From: Phycisphaerae bacterium
GTDB taxonomy: Bacteria; Planctomycetota; Phycisphaerae; Phycisphaerales; UBA1924
Reading direction: 5' to 3'
DNA: 64,000 bases
NCBI GenBank assembly: GCA_030432905.1
Contig: JAUILU010000002.1
Location: forward strand, 324,084-388,083
Shown: positions 9,167 through 17,086 of the stretch, in pieces
Position numbering within the stretch: the stretch's first letter is position 1
Layout of the letters: every line of letters starts with the position of its first letter
Translations under genes and position numbers: made by a program
The notes under the pieces: generated by a model
What the model saw: the letters and a program-made list of their open reading frames with translations, nothing else
Told to the model about the DNA's origin: nothing
Databases searched by the model: none

Positions 9167-10090
9167 TCAGACCGAGCCGGTGAGCTGGCGGATCTCGCCG
9201 GGCAAAGCGAGCTCCTTGCGGAGGATCTCGGTCTCTTCCGGGTTCTCGATGACGAGGTAGTAGACAAGGCCTTCGCGGAGCCAGATGTACACGCTCGATG
9301 AGTTCGGCGCGTCTTTGGCGGCGTCGAGCTCGTAGGTGATGCCGTCATCAAGCTCCATCTGTCCTTTGTCACGCTGGATGAAGAGTGAGATGTCTTCTTC
9401 GTAGTCGGGCAGCGAGAACCGCATGTGGATGCTCTTGCCGCCGGGCACGCCGCAGGGACCCGCGTCCATGAAGGTGACGTTGGTGGCGCCGCTGACGACG
9501 AGGTCTGCAAGCGCGACTTCCATGCCGACGATGTCGCCTGCGAAGGCGGGCAGGTCCTCTGGGTTTTCGATCTTGAACTTGCGTTCGGCGTGCGCGATAT
9601 CTTTGACGCAGTGGCCGTGCTCGCGTGCGACGAAAGACGCTGCGGCGGTTCTGTCTTGAAGTGTTCGGTCGAAGCCTGGGGCTGAGGTGGTGTTGAAGTA
9701 GACGGCGACCGCCGCGATGACGACGACAGCGGCCGCGGCGATATATCGGAGCTGCGAGCCTGACCAGAATGATGCCGAGCGCGTGGCCTCGGCCATCTGC
9801 TCGGGTACGCTCGGCTCGTCCTCGGTTTCGATTTCGACGGCTGCCATCGCCGAGGCGATGCGGTCGCGAAGACCAGCCGGCGCCGACTCGCCAGAGTCGA
9901 TGTCCATGACGCGGGCCACGGCTGCCTTGAGCTCCTGCTCGGCCTTGATCCGGGCGACGTCTTCGGGGGCGGTTTCGAGGTGGGCCTCGAGGCGGCGTTC
10001 GTCGTGTGACCCCAGCTCATCATCGGCGGCGGCACGCAGCATGGCGGCCAGGTTCAACCGTTCTTCAGATGAGTTCGAGGAGTCTGCCAT
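9167..10090 (-). CDS. Membrane-bound anti-sigma factor (zinc-less)
   Basis: The 307-residue protein has a short helical N-terminal domain like those of anti-sigma factors (about 10-60, RLEAHLETAPEDVARIK), a single membrane helix (about 115-132, LRYIAAAAVVVIAAVAVYF) and a periplasmic domain of about 170 residues. The Cys/His zinc motif of classical ZAS anti-sigma factors is absent. The start at 10090 (MADSSNSSEER) is preferred to the ATG 51 bases upstream because the anti-sigma helix then begins at the usual distance. It lies 163 bases downstream of the ECF sigma gene on the same strand; inference: it holds that sigma factor at the membrane until an envelope signal arrives. Confidence 0.8.
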   Translation of the reverse strand: MADSSNSSEERLNLAAMLRAAADDELGSHDERRLEAHLETAPEDVARIKAEQELKAAVARVMDIDSGESAPAGLRDRIASAMAAVEIETEDEPSVPEQMAEATRSASFWSGSQLRYIAAAAVVVIAAVAVYFNTTSAPGFDRTLQDRTAAASFVAREHGHCVKDIAHAERKFKIENPEDLPAFAGDIVGMEVALADLVVSGATNVTFMDAGPCGVPGGKSIHMRFSLPDYEEDISLFIQRDKGQMELDDGITYELDAAKDAPNSSSVYIWLREGLVYYLVIENPEETEILRKELALPGEIRQLTGSV

Positions 10091-10153
10091 GCCTGTACCT
10101 GCTTGAGGACCGAGCAAGAGCCGCCAGTCCTTTAGAGCCAATCTAACCTACTT

Positions 10154-10172
10154 GGAACCCACACACGGTTCC
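10154..10172 (-). promoter_or_regulatory. Inverted repeat between sigma and anti-sigma genes, possible ECF promoter element
   Basis: Arms GGAACC and GGTTCC pair perfectly around seven bases. On the minus strand, GGAACC resembles the -35 box of many ECF promoters, and it lies upstream of the anti-sigma gene. An autoregulated promoter is one reading, a small hairpin another. No matching -10 box was confidently identified. Confidence 0.3.
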
Positions 10173-10253
10173 ACGACTTTCTAACCCTGTATCCGCCGAT
10201 TTTGTTCCACTGCTGTAGAAGAATTTACACCCAAGTCCAGATATCCACAGCGG

Positions 10254-10832
10254 TTATTCAGACGACCCGTTCATGTTCCTGATGCCCAGTTCTTCTAGCG
10301 CCCCGGGCTGATCGGCCAGGGCGTCGGCGACCATCTTCCGTGACCGGTGAAGCCGGCTCATGACGGTCCCGATCGGGACGTCGAGCACCTCGGCGATCTC
10401 GCGGTACTTGAAGCCCTGAACACCCCACATGATCAGGACCTGCTTGTATTCATCTTTGAGCGTGTCGATGGCCTCGCGGAGCCGATCGTCGACGTGCTGC
10501 CAGTCGAAGCTGGAGCCGTCCCACGCCGGTGGCGGGTCGTCGGGCATGGGCTCGCTGGAGGCGTCGGAGTGGAACTCGCCGACAGCGGTGGGTGCCCGGT
10601 TTTCTCGTTTGATGTTGGTGTAGAAGGTGTTGTGTGCGATGGTAAAGAGCCAGGCGCGCAGGCCGCCGCCCTTGGCCTCGAAGCCGTTTCGGGCCGCGGA
10701 TTTGAGGGCACGCACGTAGACGTCTTGCACCAGGTCCTCGGCCCGCTCTTTGTCGCGGGTCAGGTGCATCGCCATCCTGAAGACGGCGTCGAGGTGTTCG
10801 AGCGCCTCGGCTTCGAACTGCTCGCGTGTCAT
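10254..10832 (-). CDS. ECF-type RNA polymerase sigma factor
   Basis: A 192-residue extracytoplasmic-function sigma factor. Region 2 is clear (MAMHLTRDKERAEDLVQDVY, then RAWLFTIAHNTFYTNIKRE), a linker rich in Asp, Ser and Pro follows, and region 4 is a helix-turn-helix (GVQGFKYREIAEVLDVPIGT, then VMSRLHRSRKMVADAL). There is no region 1.1 or 3. It directs core polymerase to stress promoters and is expected to be sequestered by the adjacent membrane anti-sigma factor. It is transcribed divergently from metG, with 142 bases between them. Confidence 0.93.
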   Translation of the reverse strand: MTREQFEAEALEHLDAVFRMAMHLTRDKERAEDLVQDVYVRALKSAARNGFEAKGGGLRAWLFTIAHNTFYTNIKRENRAPTAVGEFHSDASSEPMPDDPPPAWDGSSFDWQHVDDRLREAIDTLKDEYKQVLIMWGVQGFKYREIAEVLDVPIGTVMSRLHRSRKMVADALADQPGALEELGIRNMNGSSE

Positions 10833-10974
10833 GCTCGGCTCCTCATCGCCCGGCAGCGCCCGGCGTTTGTCCGGATTCGTCCGGGTGCCACAAGCCTAGG
10901 TGCATTGCCCGGGGCCTGTCGTTGGCGACGCAGATATGGCGGGAACAGGGACGCGCTGGCCCTACACTCTCGCG

Positions 10975-12651
10975 ATGAACACCTACTATGTCACGACCCC
11001 GATTTACTACGTCAACGACAGGCCGCACATCGGCCACTGCTACACCACGCTCCTGGCAGACGTCGCGGCCCGCTTCCAGCGGATGCGTATCGGTTCCCCG
11101 GAACAAGTGTTCTGCCTCACTGGTACGGACGAACACGCCGAGAAGGTCGTCCAATCCGCCGCAGACCGCGGCCTGAGCCCCATCGAATGGGCCGACCGCA
11201 ACGCGGGCGAGTTCCGCAGCGCGTTTAAGGCCATGAACTTCTCGAACGACGATTTCGTCCGCACGACCGAGGACCGTCACAAGACCAAGGCATCCGAATA
11301 CATCCAGAAGCTCGTGGACTCGGGCGACATCGAACTCGGCGACTACGAGGGCTGGTGGGACGGCTCGCAAGAGGAGTACCTCACCGAGCGCGTCGCCAAG
11401 GAAGCCGACTACATAAGCCCGGTCACGGGCAAGCCCCTCGAGAAGCGCGTCGAGCAGAACTACTTCTTCCGTCTGGACAAGTACGAGAGCTGGCTCAAGG
11501 AGCAGTACGAATCCGGCGCGATCCGCATGCTGCCCGGCGCGCGCAAGAACGAAGTGATGGGTCGGCTCAGGCAGGGGCTTCAGAAGGTGCCGGTCTCGCG
11601 CCGGATTAAAGAAGACGACGCGGACTGGGGCATCCGCATGCCAAACGACCCCGAGCACCGGATCTATGTGTGGATCGAGGCGCTGTGCAACTACCTCACC
11701 GTGGTCGACACGCCCGAGCGACAGAAGTTCTGGCCCGCGGATGTGCACGTGATGGCCAAGGACATTCTCTGGTTCCACGCGGTGATCTGGCCCGCGATGC
11801 TGCATGCGCTCGGCAAAGAGATCCCCAAGACGGTCTACGCGCACGCGTACTGGATCCGCGAGGGCCGGAAGATGTCCAAGAGCCTGGGCAACTTCATCGA
11901 GATCGAATTGCTCGAGGCGTACTGCAAGAAGTACTCGACCGACGCGGTGCGCTGGTACCTGCTGACACAGGGGCCACTTGGCGCCAACGACGCGGACTTT
12001 GCGCACGAGCACTTTGTTGAGATGTACAACGCGGACCTTGCCAACAGCGTGGGCAACTCGATGAGCCGCGTCGGCAACATGATCGGCAAGTACTTCGAGG
12101 GCGAGCTGCCCATGCTCTGCAACGGCGAGTTCGGGCTGCCCGGCGGCACGGCGCTCGGCACGCTGCTGGCGGCACGCGCCAACGCGGGCAAGCCCGTCGA
12201 CGACGGCAGCCGGACATTCAACTTCCCGGAGATCACCAAGGCCGCGGTCGATCGCGCGATCGAGGCCGCGGATGATTTCGAGATCGACGAGATGGTCAGG
12301 CAGGGTCTTGTGATCGTGCGAGCGGTCGATGACTTCATCAGCTACACCGCGCCCTTCACACTCGCCAAGCAGCTCGACGAGCTCGAAGACGGTCGGCACG
12401 CGCTTGCGACGATGCTCTACTCGTGCGCCGAGGCGCTCCGGATCGCGAGCCTGCTGCTGGCGCCGGCGATGCCGGAGAAGATGGCCGAGTTCTGGGGCTA
12501 CTGGAACTGTGCGCCCGCCGAGGGTGTGCCGCTGTCGGTGCTCGCCGAGTTCGGCGGCGCGCACAAGCTCGCCAAGGGCCAGAAGATCGACAAGGGCGAG
12601 GCGCTCTTCATGCGGGCGGATGTGAAAGAAGACCCGCCCGTGGTCGGCTAA
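10975..12651 (+). CDS. metG: Methionyl-tRNA synthetase
   Basis: Charges tRNA-Met with methionine. The 558-residue class I synthetase has the HIGH motif (RPHIGHCY, about 16-23) and KMSKS (GRKMSKSLGN, about 297-306). Between them are the connective-peptide region and FFRLDKYESWL. The helical anticodon-binding domain fills the C-terminal part, and the extra C-terminal tRNA-binding (EMAP-type) domain is absent, as in the short form of the family. The start at 10975 (MNTYYVTTPIYY) is conserved for MetG; the ATG 75 bases upstream would add an unrelated leader. The gene stands alone, divergent from the ECF sigma gene. Confidence 0.97.
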   Translation: MNTYYVTTPIYYVNDRPHIGHCYTTLLADVAARFQRMRIGSPEQVFCLTGTDEHAEKVVQSAADRGLSPIEWADRNAGEFRSAFKAMNFSNDDFVRTTEDRHKTKASEYIQKLVDSGDIELGDYEGWWDGSQEEYLTERVAKEADYISPVTGKPLEKRVEQNYFFRLDKYESWLKEQYESGAIRMLPGARKNEVMGRLRQGLQKVPVSRRIKEDDADWGIRMPNDPEHRIYVWIEALCNYLTVVDTPERQKFWPADVHVMAKDILWFHAVIWPAMLHALGKEIPKTVYAHAYWIREGRKMSKSLGNFIEIELLEAYCKKYSTDAVRWYLLTQGPLGANDADFAHEHFVEMYNADLANSVGNSMSRVGNMIGKYFEGELPMLCNGEFGLPGGTALGTLLAARANAGKPVDDGSRTFNFPEITKAAVDRAIEAADDFEIDEMVRQGLVIVRAVDDFISYTAPFTLAKQLDELEDGRHALATMLYSCAEALRIASLLLAPAMPEKMAEFWGYWNCAPAEGVPLSVLAEFGGAHKLAKGQKIDKGEALFMRADVKEDPPVVG

Positions 12652-12703
12652 GTAGCTGAATTCGCGCAGCAAAGACATGGCATCGGCGGGCGTCTACTAT
12701 AAA

Positions 12704-12717
12704 CTACCACTTGGTAG
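12704..12717. promoter_or_regulatory. Perfect palindromic operator in the globin promoter
   Basis: CTACCA and TGGTAG flank two bases, forming a perfect dyad. It lies just downstream of a -10-like TACTAT (12695-12700) and 18 bases before the globin start, where a repressor would block transcription. The surrounding 40 bases are clearly AT-rich. The layout suits a dimeric repressor of the TetR type, but no such regulator is encoded nearby. Confidence 0.5.
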
Positions 12718-12735
12718 ATAATAAGGAGCCGCCCG

Positions 12736-13140
12736 ATGGCTATTGAGCTAGGACTGTCCGAGGGCACCGGCAAACCGGAGGCCGTCGTCACGGAAGATCA
12801 GATTGCGACGCTCGTTGATACGTTCTACAGCCGGGTCCGCGAGGACGACCTGATCGGTCCGATCTTCATGACACACGTCGCCGACTGGGACGTGCACCTT
12901 GCGAAGATGAAGCGGTTCTGGTCGTCGGCGGTGCTTCGGACCGGAACGTACTCGGGCCGGCCGATCGAGGCGCACCGTAAGATCCCGGGACTCGGTCAGC
13001 ATCACTTCGATCGGTGGCAGTCGATCTTCCGTGATGTGACCGACGAGGTAGTGCCCGCGGCTGCGGGAGTGTTTCAGAATCTTGGCAGCCGGATGGGCGT
13101 CTCGATGCTCGCCAGGCTGATCGCGGAGCCGGGCTCGTAG
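12736..13140 (+). CDS. Group III truncated hemoglobin
   Basis: The 134-residue protein matches the group III truncated-globin pattern: TFYSRVREDDLIGPIFMTHV (about 30-49), DWDVHLAKMKRFWSSAVLRT (about 51-70), then GRPIEAHRKI and HFDRWQ. The His of EAHRKI near residue 80 is the expected proximal heme ligand. These heme proteins bind O2 or NO; the physiological role in this organism is unknown. A good Shine-Dalgarno (AAGGAG at 12723-12728) precedes the ATG. The stop overlaps the GTG of the HAD gene, so the pair is coupled. The palindrome upstream suggests regulated expression. Confidence 0.92.
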   Translation: MAIELGLSEGTGKPEAVVTEDQIATLVDTFYSRVREDDLIGPIFMTHVADWDVHLAKMKRFWSSAVLRTGTYSGRPIEAHRKIPGLGQHHFDRWQSIFRDVTDEVVPAAAGVFQNLGSRMGVSMLARLIAEPGS

Positions 13141-13808
13141 TGCTTGACTGTGAACTGATCATCTTTGACTGTGACGGCGTGCTCGTAGACACGGAGCCGG
13201 TGACGAATCGGCTGCTCGCCGAGACGCTGACCGAGCTCGGCTGGCCCGTGACGACTGAGGAGTCGATCGAGCGGTTCAAGGGCCGGGATCTGCACGTGAT
13301 CCGCGCGGAGGCGGAGGCTGTCGTCGGCCGGGCGTTGCCCGGTTTGCTCGACGACTACCGCGCTCGGATGTTCGCGGCGTTCGAGAGCGAGCCCATCGCC
13401 GTGATCGACGGCGCGCACGAGCTGCTCGATGTGCTGGACGGCGCGGGCACGCACGCGAGGTGTGTGGCGTCGAACGGGCCGCAGAACAAGATGCAGGCGT
13501 CGCTGGCGAGCGCCGGGATGCTCGGTCGGTTCGATCACGAGGGCGAGGCGCGGATCTACAGCGCGTACGACATCGAGGTCTGGAAGCCCGAGCCCGATCT
13601 ATTCCTTCATGCGGCTAAGCGGATGGGTTGCGCGCCGAAAGACACGGTTGTGGTCGAGGACTCATCCAGCGGCGTCGTGGCGGCGAACCGCGCGGGGATG
13701 CGTGTGATCGGACTCGCGGGCCTGACGCCCGCCGAATCGCTTGTTGAGGCCGGCGCGACGCACGTGATTTCGAGCATGCACGAGCTTGTGCGGGCTGTGG
13801 GCGGTTGA
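13140..13808 (+). CDS. HAD-family hydrolase (phosphoglycolate phosphatase / phosphoglucomutase-like)
   Basis: A 222-residue haloacid-dehalogenase-type enzyme, subfamily IA. Motif I FDCDGVLVDTEP contains the nucleophile and general acid Asp pair (D9, D11), motif II is VASNG, motif III Lys is in VWKPEPDLF, and motif IV is VVVEDSSSGVVAANRAGM. It probably hydrolyses a small phosphorylated metabolite; the cap domain does not reveal which. The GTG start shares its first base with the end of the globin stop codon, which supports translational coupling with the globin gene. Confidence 0.92.
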   Translation: MLDCELIIFDCDGVLVDTEPVTNRLLAETLTELGWPVTTEESIERFKGRDLHVIRAEAEAVVGRALPGLLDDYRARMFAAFESEPIAVIDGAHELLDVLDGAGTHARCVASNGPQNKMQASLASAGMLGRFDHEGEARIYSAYDIEVWKPEPDLFLHAAKRMGCAPKDTVVVEDSSSGVVAANRAGMRVIGLAGLTPAESLVEAGATHVISSMHELVRAVGG

Positions 13809-13819
13809 AGATCGGGCGC

Positions 13820-13847
13820 TTGGCTGCCGATATAGTTTTGATACACT
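13820..13847 (+). promoter_or_regulatory. Probable sigma-70-type promoter of the ferredoxin gene
   Basis: TTGGCT at 13820-13825 and TACACT at 13842-13847 are separated by 16 bases, 38 bases before the ferredoxin ATG. A Shine-Dalgarno TAGGAG follows. Match to consensus is partial. Confidence 0.4.
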
Positions 13848-13885
13848 GGCCGCAGGGACCGCGGCACTTTGGCTAGGAGTTTCTT

Positions 13886-14149
13886 ATGTCACACTACATC
13901 GGCGAAACATGCATCGGGACCAAGGACACCGCTTGTGTTGAGGTCTGCCCGGTTGACTGCATCCACCCGACCAAGGACGACGAGGACTTCGAAGAGCACG
14001 ACATGCTCTACATCGACCCGGACACCTGCATCGACTGCGGCCTGTGCGTGGACGAATGCCCGGTCAAGGCGATCTACCCAGAAGAAGATCTGCCGGAAGA
14101 GTGGAACAAGTACATCCAGATCAACATCGACTACTACGCGAATAAGTAG
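13886..14149 (+). CDS. Ferredoxin with two iron-sulfur clusters
   Basis: An 87-residue acidic electron carrier. The N-terminal motif has Cys at 9, 17, 21 and 25 (CIGTKDTACVEVCPVDCIHP), and the second is CIDCGLCVDECP. The spacing of the first motif, with a long gap after its first Cys, suits the [3Fe-4S]/[4Fe-4S] seven-iron type of Thermus and actinobacteria, though an [4Fe-4S] pair is not excluded. Strongly acidic overall. It is a single gene with its own promoter-like sequence. The redox partner cannot be inferred from neighbours. Confidence 0.95.
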   Translation: MSHYIGETCIGTKDTACVEVCPVDCIHPTKDDEDFEEHDMLYIDPDTCIDCGLCVDECPVKAIYPEEDLPEEWNKYIQINIDYYANK

Positions 14150-14305
14150 GGTTGATGACAGGCACTCCTGGAACTCGTTTGAATAGTCTATATATCCGTT
14201 TGTTCGCCAATTTGTAACCCGATAAGTACGCGAATAGGCGCCCCGAAGGGGGGGTGGTTTGTGCGTAATTTAGGATAATTATTCGCGATGTAGTTTCGTT
14301 GGAGC

Positions 14306-14326
14306 ATCGTACCGGAGTGGTACGAT
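14306..14326. promoter_or_regulatory. Perfect 8-bp inverted repeat, operator of the toxin-antitoxin operon
   Basis: ATCGTACC and GGTACGAT flank the five bases GGAGT. The repeat lies 42 bases before the antitoxin ATG at 14368. Antitoxins of this kind autorepress their operon, and the position fits. It also argues against the upstream in-frame TTG at 14299 as the start. Confidence 0.6.
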
Positions 14327-14367
14327 ACAATTGGCCGTTGGACTCTTTGGATGGCGGAGTCAGATTA

Positions 14368-15054
14368 ATGGTCGGCATCAGCGAAAAAATTGGCATCGGA
14401 ATCTACACGCCAATCGAGGCGGCTAGGTATGTGGGTGTCTCTGTGCCGTCATTGCGACGTTGGTTTTATGGTGCTGGGCGAGGCGCCCGCGTCGTTGCCT
14501 CGGATTTCGACCAAGATAAACAAATCTTAAGTTTCGCAAACTTAATAGAAGCACTTGCAATTAAGCACCTTCGTAAAGGTCTCATTGACGGTAAGCGGAT
14601 TCCCTTGCAGTCTATTCGTAAGGCTGTTGAGTATGCGGAAGCAGCTTACAATCTCGAGAATATATTGGCTCGTCGCCATACGGTGTATGCCTTTGACGGC
14701 AAACTGTGGATTAGTCACGATGGCGAATTTCATGGGATAAGCCCTGGTCAGCAGGAGCAGATACTGAATAACAAGCTGGCGCAGCCGTTTATGCATGCTA
14801 TTGAGTTCAATGAAAATGATGAAGCTGCACTCTGGCGTCCGCTGAAACGTGGTGGGCTCAGTGTTGTTCTTGACCCGCGCCGCAGATTTGGGAAGCCGAT
14901 TATCGAACCTCACGGCTATACCGCGGAAACATTGGTTCAGGCTATTAAATCAGAAGGGTCTGTTGAGGCTGCATCGGATGCCTATGAGATAAGTCCGGCT
15001 GCATTTCGATTCGCTCGAAAATACATTTCAGGCCTTGATCAAGAAGCTGCCTAA
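14368..15054 (+). CDS. VapB45-like antitoxin (HTH plus DUF433)
   Basis: A 228-residue two-part protein. The N-terminus is a MerR-like helix-turn-helix (YTPIEAARYVGVSVPSLRRW, about 13-32) and the C-terminal third matches DUF433 (KPIIEPHGYTAETLVQAI). This architecture, followed by a PIN-like protein 9 bases downstream, is that of VapB45 in the VapBC45 pair of Mycobacterium tuberculosis. Its expected role is to bind and neutralise the toxin and repress the operon through the palindrome upstream. The start at 14368 has GGAG upstream. Base composition is visibly AT-rich against the neighbours, which points to horizontal acquisition. Confidence 0.8.
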   Translation: MVGISEKIGIGIYTPIEAARYVGVSVPSLRRWFYGAGRGARVVASDFDQDKQILSFANLIEALAIKHLRKGLIDGKRIPLQSIRKAVEYAEAAYNLENILARRHTVYAFDGKLWISHDGEFHGISPGQQEQILNNKLAQPFMHAIEFNENDEAALWRPLKRGGLSVVLDPRRRFGKPIIEPHGYTAETLVQAIKSEGSVEAASDAYEISPAAFRFARKYISGLDQEAA

Positions 15055-15063
15055 GAATTCAAT

Positions 15064-15525
15064 ATGGGATTGTCACTCTTATTTGATGAATGCATGGCCC
15101 CAAAGTGGTCGAGGCTTCTTGGCGAACTATTGGGACATCTCGAAGAACCAATTATTTGCACTCATTTGAAGGATGTGGGTTTGCTGGGTGCTAAGGACGA
15201 CGAAGTAGTTGGGCATGTGTCTGGAATGGATCCGGTGCCGCTAATAATATCTGCTGATTCGGGCAGACAGACGAAACGTGAGGAACCGATACTTGCCGAG
15301 CTTTTGATGGAGCATGGCATTACAGGTGTGTTCTTAAACAAGAAGCTATGTAACTGTTCGGCGTTCGAAAAAACTAGGGCCGTTCTTACGTTTCTACCAC
15401 GAATTCAGTCAGCATACGCAGCTGCATCTGGCAGCAGGTACATTATCCGCAGCTGCCAAAGCTCAGCAGGTCTTAGGTTTGAGCCGTGGCCATATAGAGA
15501 GGCGGTTGGTAAAGTCACCAGTTGA
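15064..15525 (+). CDS. VapC45-like PIN-domain toxin
   Basis: A 153-residue protein that begins LLFDECMAPKWSRLL, with an acidic Asp-Glu pair (D8, E9) where PIN-like RNases place their first catalytic acid. A second acidic cluster, GAKDDEVVG, follows near 50, and LIISADSGR near 75 resembles the later acidic strand. This fits the VapC45/PIN_10-like RNase family, whose members cleave RNA. It lies 9 bases after the antitoxin gene and shares its low GC. The family call rests on motif order and on its partner; catalysis is not proven. No terminator is obvious after it. Confidence 0.72.
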   Translation: MGLSLLFDECMAPKWSRLLGELLGHLEEPIICTHLKDVGLLGAKDDEVVGHVSGMDPVPLIISADSGRQTKREEPILAELLMEHGITGVFLNKKLCNCSAFEKTRAVLTFLPRIQSAYAAASGSRYIIRSCQSSAGLRFEPWPYREAVGKVTS

Positions 15526-15588
15526 GCAGGCAGAAGTAGACATTCAAGACTAGTACGAATCACCGCAAAATATCATAGTAAAAATTGA

Positions 15589-16152
15589 TTACGCCGCCTT
15601 CTTGCGTTTGTGGTGGATGCCTTCGCGTGTGCGGACGTTGGCCGGGGTGTCGGCTTTTTCGGTCCAGTCGTCGGCGCCGGGGAGGTTGAGTTCGCTGCCG
15701 AGCGTCTTGCGGTAGCCGAGCAGGCGGACGACCTCGAGCACGTCGGTCCAGTTGGGGTAGTGCTTGTTGTTGGCGGCCTTGAAGGTCTCGATCGCTTTGA
15801 GGAACAGGAACTGCTCGGCGTTCATCTCGCCTTCCTCGGCGGCTTTGACGAAGTCGGTCAGGCGTCGGCCCGGGCCTCGGCGGCGTTCGAGGCCGCTGGC
15901 GCGTGTGTCTACCACGTTCTGCCGGCGGTCCGGGCCTTCGTATCGGCTCTCGGTTTTGGCGAGCTTGGGGCCGGTGGCTTTCTGCGCGGGGGCGGCGTCG
16001 TCCATCGCGAGCAGTTCGTCGAGCTGTTCCTGGTAGTCCTCGTCGAACGAGTCTTCGAGTTGGCCTGATTCGCTCGCTTCGATGCGCTCGATGGCTTCCT
16101 CGTTGAGGTGCTCGTCGAAGCTGTCGAAGTCTTGGCTGTGGTTGCCGCTCAT
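15589..16152 (-). CDS. Conserved hypothetical acidic/charged protein
   Basis: A 187-residue soluble protein without a family I recognise. The first 70 residues are acidic (SFDEDYQEQLDELLAMDD), followed by a basic stretch (RYEGPDRRQ, ERRRGPGRR) and a helical region (FVKAAEEGEMNAEQFLFLKA, then HYPNWTDVLEVVRLLGYRKT). Three ATGs are possible; the one at 16152 is chosen because GGGAG precedes it by eight bases. The charge split suggests nucleic-acid or ribosome binding, but that is speculative. The neighbouring gene on the same strand encodes an extremely acidic protein. Confidence 0.7.
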   Translation of the reverse strand: MSGNHSQDFDSFDEHLNEEAIERIEASESGQLEDSFDEDYQEQLDELLAMDDAAPAQKATGPKLAKTESRYEGPDRRQNVVDTRASGLERRRGPGRRLTDFVKAAEEGEMNAEQFLFLKAIETFKAANNKHYPNWTDVLEVVRLLGYRKTLGSELNLPGADDWTEKADTPANVRTREGIHHKRKKAA

Positions 16153-16207
16153 GGTGCCTGCTCCCATCAAGAGCCGGCGGGCGGTTTAGATGCCGGTCGG
16201 CTCTGGT

Positions 16208-16453
16208 TTAGAGGTCGTCGTCGTCATCATCATCGTCGTAGTCTTCGTTGGCGCTCGGCTCATCATCGAAATCGTCGTCGTAGTCCTCGTCATAGTCCTC
16301 ATCGTCGTCGTAGAAGTCCGTGGTGTCTTCGTCGTCTTCGTCGTCGTAGTCGGACATGAAGGGCTGGGTTCCGAGAACATCTCGCTGCTCTTGCTCAGGG
16401 TCGAGAACGAGTGTGTCGGCGTCGCTATCGGTCTGTGGGGTGAGAAGCAGCAT
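16208..16453 (-). CDS. Small Asp-rich protein
   Basis: An 81-residue protein, about half of it Asp, Glu or Tyr, ending in an unbroken run of Asp. The N-terminal 30 residues (MLLLTPQTDSDADTLVLDPE) are the only ordinary-looking part. GGAG lies nine bases before the ATG at 16453, which supports translation. The repeated GAT/GAC codons mean the reading frame could be composition-driven, but the SD and the co-directional neighbour favour a real gene. Possible roles are a counter-ion, metal-binding or chaperone-like tail; none can be supported from sequence. Confidence 0.5.
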   Translation of the reverse strand: MLLLTPQTDSDADTLVLDPEQEQRDVLGTQPFMSDYDDEDDEDTTDFYDDDEDYDEDYDDDFDDEPSANEDYDDDDDDDDL

Positions 16454-16534
16454 GGTCATGATCTCCGCATTGAACGTCTGATATTGATGAGGTCCGAACG
16501 GCGGTAGGGTACCCCCAAGTGCGCCGCCGTCAAC

Positions 16535-17086
16535 GTGTTTCTGAGAGGACTGTGCTCACGCTTAGGGGGGGCAGTTGCCGACGGTAGTTTCGACGTGCCC
16601 GAAGACCCCGCCCAAACCGAGCCGGTAACCGCCCCAGAAGGCGGGCATAAGGCCGATGGGCAGGCCGGAGTTCCGGACGAGATCCCGTGGAACACCCGCG
16701 GTTTCAGGCCTGTCGCCGGGGTCGCGGCTCTGCTGCTGCCCGGCCTTGGGCACGCGGTCCTGGGTCTGCCCAAACGGGGGCGGATGATCGCCATCGGGGT
16801 GTTCGGGCTGTTCCTGACGGGCCTGCTGATCGGCGGGCTGGACGCGGTGGACTCGAAAGACGACCGGTGGTGGTTCATAGCGCAGGCGCTGACCGGCCCG
16901 ACGGCGTTCGGTGTGGATTGGCTCCACCAGTGGCTCCGCGCCGAGGGATCGGTCATCCAGGGCCTCGGGCGGATGAACGAGATCGGCATGCTCAGCTGCG
17001 CGCTGGCGGGGCTGATGAACGGCATCGCCGCGATCGACGCCTGCTTCCCGCCCATCCGTAGGCGGAGCGAGGGGGCCAAGCTGTGA
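16535..17086 (+). CDS. Hypothetical membrane protein (DUF6677-like)
   Basis: A 183-residue integral membrane protein. About 55 residues of acidic, Pro-rich N-terminus precede hydrophobic helices at about 58-72 (VAGVAALLLPGLGHAVL), 84-101 (MIAIGVFGLFLTGLLIGG) and 150-168 (IGMLSCALAGLMNGIAAI). The pattern PGLGHAVLGLPKRG resembles a small planctomycete membrane family (DUF6677), recognised with moderate confidence. The GTG at 16535 is the first possible start, but a start further in, for example the GTG at 16595, is equally possible. The stop overlaps the next gene by four bases, indicating a two-gene unit of small membrane proteins. Confidence 0.7.
   Translation: MFLRGLCSRLGGAVADGSFDVPEDPAQTEPVTAPEGGHKADGQAGVPDEIPWNTRGFRPVAGVAALLLPGLGHAVLGLPKRGRMIAIGVFGLFLTGLLIGGLDAVDSKDDRWWFIAQALTGPTAFGVDWLHQWLRAEGSVIQGLGRMNEIGMLSCALAGLMNGIAAIDACFPPIRRRSEGAKL

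Noticed and set aside
14235..14260. CCCC-GAA-GGGG hairpin after the ferredoxin gene
   Set aside because: A stem of only four or five pairs without a clean U-run is too weak to call a terminator.
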